Part shown: one piece after another, positions 10,355 through 14,852 of the stretch | Numbering within the stretch: position 1 is the first letter of the stretch | Layout of the letters: each line of letters starts with the position of its first letter | Source: Hymenoscyphus infarciens | Taxonomy: Eukaryota > Ascomycota > Leotiomycetes > Helotiales > Helotiaceae | Assembly (NCBI GenBank): GCA_001414345.1 | Contig: LLCB01000639.1 | Span: forward strand, 1-14,852 | Direction: 5' to 3' | DNA length: 14,852 nt | Program-made: the position numbers and the translations under genes | Notes under the pieces: generated by a model | What the model saw: the letters and a program-made list of their open reading frames with translations, nothing else | Told to the model about the DNA's origin: nothing | Database searches by the model: none

Positions 10355-11560
10355 AGTAGTATTATTAAGACTAATAGTAGTATTAATATTATATTTAATA
10401 GTATAAAAGTTATAAATAATAAAGTTAAAGACTCTAAGTTTTATAATAACTTTAAAGAAGATATATTCTATAATATAGAAAGTAAGATATATTATAATTC
10501 TAAAAATAAGAATAATAATATTAATAAAGTAATTAAAGATAATATTAAAGACTTTATAGATTAGTTTATAACTTTAAAAGTTAATACTAAGATATATAAG
10601 TTTTTTAGTAAGCTTTTAAGTATATTATATACTTTTTAGTAGATATATCTATCTTATTAGTTTAAATAAGTTATATAAAGTTTAAATTTAAAATTCTTTA
10701 AAAATATAGTAGTTTTAAAAATAGATATTAAGTAATATATTATTTTATATCTTTTAATTAAGCTTTAAAATACTCTTTATATACTATTAAATATTCTAAA
10801 GATATAAGAGAGAAAGAATAAGAATAAAAAAGAGTTAAAGCTTCTTTTATACTTTACTTAAAATACTAGTAAGCTTAAATATCTTAGATAGTTTAAAATT
10901 AAAGCTAAAAATCTAGAGTTTTATTTTTATTAAGTTATAGTAGAAACCTTATAGAAGTTTATAAAGATAGCTTTAGATAAAGACTTAATTAACTTAGAAG
11001 AGTATATAGATAAGATAGAATATAATATACTATTAGAGATAGAATAAGAGAGAAGAGCTATAACTACTAAAAGTAAGCTAATAGTAATTTTAGTCTATAT
11101 CTTTAATTAAAAATAGCTTAGAATATATATAAAGCTTAAAAAGGCTACTAAGGCTATAGGTAAAAGTCTACTTAGATTATTAGTTACTATATACTATCTT
11201 AGATTTAGGTATAATAAGGATATAATAGTACTACCTAGTAAGACTATACTTTTTATATACTTTAAATATCTTAAGTATATAGTATAGAATAATATAAGTA
11301 TTAATTATTATTATAGAATATAACTAGAAAGTAAGTAGAAGACTATTAGAAGGAATTATAAGTTAATCTATTTATTTAAAATAAAACCTTACTTTTTTAT
11401 TAAAAGGTTAGACTTAACTCTATTATATTTAATAGAAAAGTTTATAATATAGTATATTTTATAATTACTAGCTATTATTCTAAAAGGAAGAAGTAAACTA
11501 AATAGACTTAAAATATAAGATCTAATTCTACTTTATTTAAATAATTATTCTAATAATTAA
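10355..11560 (+). pseudogene. Relic reading frame, Asn/Lys-rich N-terminus, family unknown
   Basis: I do not recognise the family. One phase (codon starts 2 mod 3) holds from 10355 to the TAA at 11558 with no indel needed. It opens with 69 consecutive codons free of stops (10355-10561), the longest open run I found, while another phase of the same stretch is full of TAA/TAG. That phase contrast is the main evidence that it was once coding. The first ~70 residues are rich in Asn, Lys, Asp and Ile, like a disordered segment. The middle (about 10880-11090) is Glu/Lys-rich and probably helical, around an LEEYIDKIEYN segment at about 11000-11030. The end (about 11190-11500) is basic and Tyr-rich, which may hide former His/Cys. 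About 22 in-frame TAA/TAG are former Gln/Trp codons, and no ATG remains. It may extend up to about 10290. It could be a gag-like or other transposon protein, or a captured host gene. Confidence 0.4.
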
Positions 11561-12222
11561 TAAAAGTTATTTAACTTTATTAGTTATAAATTTTATATAT
11601 TATATTAAATATAAACTTACTTTAAAGTATATTAAATACTTAAATAATAAGAAGTTAAGAAAGTAGATAACTTATACTATTTAAAACGCTTTCTATCTAC
11701 TTATATATATTACTATACTTTTTAATATTATAACTTAAACTTAAAGAGAGCTTATAACTAATATTATAATTATATTAATTAATAAATTTATTAAAGACTA
11801 TATTACTAGATTTAACTAGTTTATTTACTTCTAGTACTAGGATATTAAGTAGTCTTTTATTTTATTTAGTATTTATAAAAAGAAGTAGAAGTATTCTACC
11901 TTATCTTATTATAAATACTTTTAATATAGTTAACCTTTTAAGTAAAACTATTATTTATAATAATATAATCTTAAACTCTTTATTTAAATAATTAATATAG
12001 AATTTAGTTATATATTACTTAGAGCTTTTTTTAATAGATTTTTAACTTCTTTATTTTCTTATATAAGCTACTTATATATTTTTTAGATTATTATAAAATA
12101 CTAGCTAATTATTAAAAGTTTATTTATATCTTTTAAGTCTATTAAAGTAATAGTTATTAGAGTATAAAAGGTAGATTAAAGTTACTATTATATATAAGCT
12201 AGTATTTTTAAGTCTTTAAATA
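11561..12222. other. Unassigned T-rich segment
   Basis: No supported gene. One CpG survives at 11687. The + strand becomes pyrimidine-rich from about 11830, opposite to the relic frame just upstream, which suggests a change of element or of former coding strand near 11560-11830. Nothing else recognisable is seen. Confidence 0.4.
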
Positions 12223-12460
12223 TTCTCTTTTTTTAGAATTTCCTTTCTTATATTTAAAGATTAGTAGAGAGTTATAGTTATAAGTTTTTAAGTCCTTTCT
12301 TATTAATAGTTTCTTCTTTTTAAGAATTTTCTTCTTTATATTTAAGAATTAGCTTAGAGTTTAAAGTAGAGGTTTTTAGCTTAGTTATATTTCTTATTAG
12401 TAGGTTCTCTTTCTTTAAAATTTCCTTTTTTATATTTAAAGATTAGTTAAAAGTATAATA
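12223..12460. repeat. Three imperfect tandem copies of a 88-104 bp unit
   Basis: Copies start at about 12223, 12311 and 12415. Each begins with a T/C-rich tract (TTCTCTTT or TTCTTCTTT), then A(A/G)AATTT(C/T)C and a shared TATATTTAA(A)GATTAG-like block. Spacings are 88 and 104 bp. Neither is a multiple of three, so the copies fall into different phases of any one reading frame. This argues for a non-coding minisatellite rather than a repeated peptide. Confidence 0.7.
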
Positions 12461-12499
12461 AAGGGTTTTAATAGTTATTAAATTTCTAGTTATACTTTT

Positions 12500-14010
12500 T
12501 ACTAATATATATTTTAATAAATACTATATTTTTAAATAAGTTATTACTCTTAATATTTCTAGACTTTAGATTTATTAATACTATACTTTATTCTTTTACT
12601 TATATTACTATATCTATATTTTAATTACTTCTTATAAGTTTAAAAAAAAGGAATATTCTTTATATAATTAAATTTAACTTTAAAAACTAAAGCTTAAAAG
12701 ACTTTTAAAACTATCTTTTCTTCTTTTAAAAGAAGATATAAGATAACTAATAGAAATTCTAGATAAGTAGTTCTTTTAAAATAAATAATCTCCTATTACC
12801 TCTATATATATAAACCTAATACTAAACTCTTATAGTATTAACCTACTAAAACTTATTTAATTATACTTAAGTTCTTCTCTTTCTATTAGGTTAGTAGATA
12901 GTATTAGATATAGCTATACTTATATATTAGTAGTAGTTAATTAGCTATAAATATAAAACTAATATAAAGAAGTTTTAATATTATTTAGTAATTTATTTTA
13001 TATTTATTTTAAATACTTAAATATAAAACTTATTTAATATAAGTAATATAAATAGAGAGACTAAGAAATAAGGCTAGTATACTTATTTCTTTAACTACTT
13101 CTTTATCTATTTTATATACTATAATATAAATAGCCTTATTATCTTATTACTATTATATATTCTTCTCTATCTTTCTAAGCTTAATATAATATTAGAGTTT
13201 ATTAAGCTAGTCTAGTATTATTATATATATATAAGAGTAGAGAATTAATTTTATATTATAGAATACTTTATTTTCTTTCTTATTATTTATATCTTTATCT
13301 TTTAAAACTTAGTAAACTTAAGAAAATTTATATTTAGAATAAGAGGTTAATAGATTTAAATAATAATAAAAAGCTAATTCTTATAAATAAGAGTTTTTCT
13401 TAGTAAAGTATAAGGTAAAATAAAGTAGAGTAGAAAAGTATACTAATTATAAATAAGCTTTCTAGTTTTTAAGCTTATATTAAAGTTTTACTTTAAGTAA
13501 CTTATATATAGTAGAGTTATACTTTAGATAAGTAAACCTAAGTTTTTTAAATAAGTTATAATATTATATAAGAATATTAATATCTCTTATATTTCTTAAA
13601 AACCTAATCTTAGTTTATATATTTTTAATTTATATAAAGTAAGTAATATTAAAGTTTATTTACTATCTTTAAAGAATTAGTAAAAGAAGTATTCTATTAA
13701 TAATATAGAGTTTTTTATCTACTAGAAATCTAAAATACTACTTAGTAAAGTAGTAGAGATTAATATCTTATATATTCTTATATAAAACTTAAAACTAAGT
13801 TATATAATTATTAGATTTATTATACTACTAGATAGTATATTTAAGTACTTTATTATTAAAAGAGCTACTTATAAAAGAACTTATAAAAGTAATAGATATT
13901 TTATAAATACTAAAATAGTATACTTAATAGTTATTACTTAGTAAAGAGGTATATTATAAAAACGTAGTATATAGAGTAGTTTAATTATTATAAACCTAGG
14001 TCTTTTTAAT
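12500..14010 (-). pseudogene. Possible relic reading frame on the minus strand, family unknown
   Basis: A single - strand phase (first codon bases at positions divisible by 3) can be followed from about 14010 down to about 12500 without needing an indel. Stretches of plausible protein, such as one reading DKEVVKEISILALFLSLSIY near 13100, sit between many TAA/TAG. Stop density is about 10 percent of codons, close to what this base composition gives by chance, so this is weak evidence. No catalytic or metal-binding motif is recognised. It is included because the + strand here is T-rich, as expected for a former gene on the other strand, and because the phase ends before the out-of-phase repeat at 12223-12460. 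Confidence 0.22.
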
Positions 14011-14289
14011 ACTTAGTATTAGATAGTATAAGTATAAAATAAAGAGTAGAATATATTAAAGTAAGTAAAGAATAAGCTATTAAAAGATATAATACTTATT
14101 TAAAGAATAATCTAATATCTTAGTATATATAATATTATATATATATATACTACTAGACTAGGTTTAACTAATTAAAGAAACGTAGTATATTTATAAATAT
14201 TAATATTATAAGTAATACTAAAGAGAATAACTACTTATAAGATATCTTATAATACTTATAATACTAATATAAACTTTAAACTTAAAAGA
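14011..14289. other. Short unassigned spacer with (TA)n run
   Basis: No gene is seen. A TA run lies at about 14136-14149. A CpG at 14181 sits in AACGTAGTATAT, the same 12-mer that surrounds the CpG at 13963, a possible trace of an old duplication. Confidence 0.4.
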
Positions 14290-14444
14290 CTAAATATAAA
14301 TAGTATATTTACTTAAAATATTAAACTAAGTAGATATATTACTTAAAATAATATTTTAAATTAATATAGTATTTTAAAAACTAATTTAAGAGATTATACT
14401 AGTTTAAAAACTAAATATAAATAAAATATTTACTTAGAATATTA
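14290..14444. repeat. 34-bp direct repeat spaced 121 bp
   Basis: Bases 14290-14323 and 14411-14444 both read CTAAATATAAAT, four variable bases, TATTTACTTA, one variable base, AATATTA, with about three mismatches in 34. TTTACTTA and AAGTAGATATATTACTT (near 14330) resemble monomers of the left satellite, so this may be a decayed edge of the same repeat family. Confidence 0.6.
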
Positions 14445-14679
14445 ATACTAATAAATATTCTCTTTAAAAAACTAAGTTAGATAACTATAATATTATAAAA
14501 TACTATATATATAAGTTTACTAGTTTTAAATATATTAATTATATAAACATCTTTATAAAGATATTATATTAGATATTAAAAAGATTAATAATATAACTTA
14601 GATATAAGTAACTTTTATTTATTATTATAAAAGTTTTTTAACTTTTAATTATATAAAGCTAATAGTTTTTTTTACTATT

Positions 14680-14852
14680 TTAAGTAATATATCTATATAC
14701 TAAAGACTAGTTCTTTAGATAAAACATCTACTTAAATTAGTCTTTTATCTAAGTTTTATTTATTTTATATTCTAAGTAATATATCTACTTAAATTAGTTT
14801 TCTATATAGTAATCTATTTTAATAAGTTCTTAAAATAAGATATTTATTTAAA
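14680..14852. repeat. Second, diverged block of the left satellite family
   Basis: TAAGTAATATATCTA occurs at 14681 and again at 14773. The stretch 14768-14803 matches 163-198 of the left array with only about three differences over the 33 or so bases compared. TTAGTCTTTTATCTA near 14740 recalls TATATCTAGTCTTTTAAATT at the start of the window. Two of the window's few ATG triplets (both on the - strand, from CAT at 14548 and 14725) lie just before or inside it, opening frames of three and six codons. The block reaches the window end. Confidence 0.65.

Noticed and set aside
12500..14010. Tyrosine-recombinase (DUF3435/Crypton or Starship-captain type) identity for the minus-strand relic
   Set aside because: I compared it with the known motif order and found no convincing Arg...His-x-x-Arg...Tyr series.
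1..14852. Mitochondrial or AT-rich protist (Plasmodium-like) DNA
   Set aside because: Those genomes are AT-rich but keep ATG, CA and TG; the specific loss of CpA/TpG with CpT and CpC kept points to RIP.

Overview
The window looks like a gene-free, extremely AT-rich block from a filamentous ascomycete (Pezizomycotina) genome, destroyed by repeat-induced point mutation (RIP). The base for this is direct. Reading by eye, almost every C on either strand is followed by T or C. I find only four CpA, two TpG and nine CpG dinucleotides in 14.85 kb. CA-to-TA change on both strands is the RIP signature. One consequence is that ATG occurs only three times on both strands together, each opening a frame of seven codons or fewer, and TGA and TGG are absent. 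No ordinary ATG-initiated protein can be made here. What can be annotated is repeats and relics. Relic frames were read by treating in-frame TAA/TAG as former CAA/CAG/TGG, and Tyr (TAT/TAC) as possible former His or Cys.

Layout. 1-1655 is a satellite of about 30-bp palindromic monomers in a higher-order arrangement, including two adjacent 264-bp units that differ by about one base. 1656-4195 is a strongly purine-rich relic of a Tad1/LINE-like non-LTR retrotransposon on the + strand: a hairpin in the leader, an ORF1 (gag-like, zinc-knuckle) relic, then an ORF2 endonuclease relic in another frame. It stops abruptly at about 4195, before any reverse transcriptase, where the + strand becomes pyrimidine-rich. 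4196-10290 is unassigned RIP-degraded DNA. Within it, 8040-8770 keeps five of the nine CpGs, and 8797-9000 is a 52-55 bp tandem repeat. 10355-11560 is a relic reading frame of unknown family that opens with a 69-codon stop-free, Asn/Lys-rich run. 12223-12460 holds three imperfect copies of a repeat. 12500-14010 may be a further relic on the - strand (weak). 14290-14444 holds a 34-bp direct repeat 121 bp apart. From about 14680 to the end, motifs of the left satellite return.

Nothing here acts together as a live gene system. The likely picture is a nest of dead transposons embedded in, or bracketed by, a satellite, as in AT-rich isochores, centromeric or subtelomeric heterochromatin of RIP-active fungi. 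The unusual points are the near-complete CpA removal, the shared AAACAY context of the few survivors, and satellite units that are nearly identical. I could not assign the organism to a genus.
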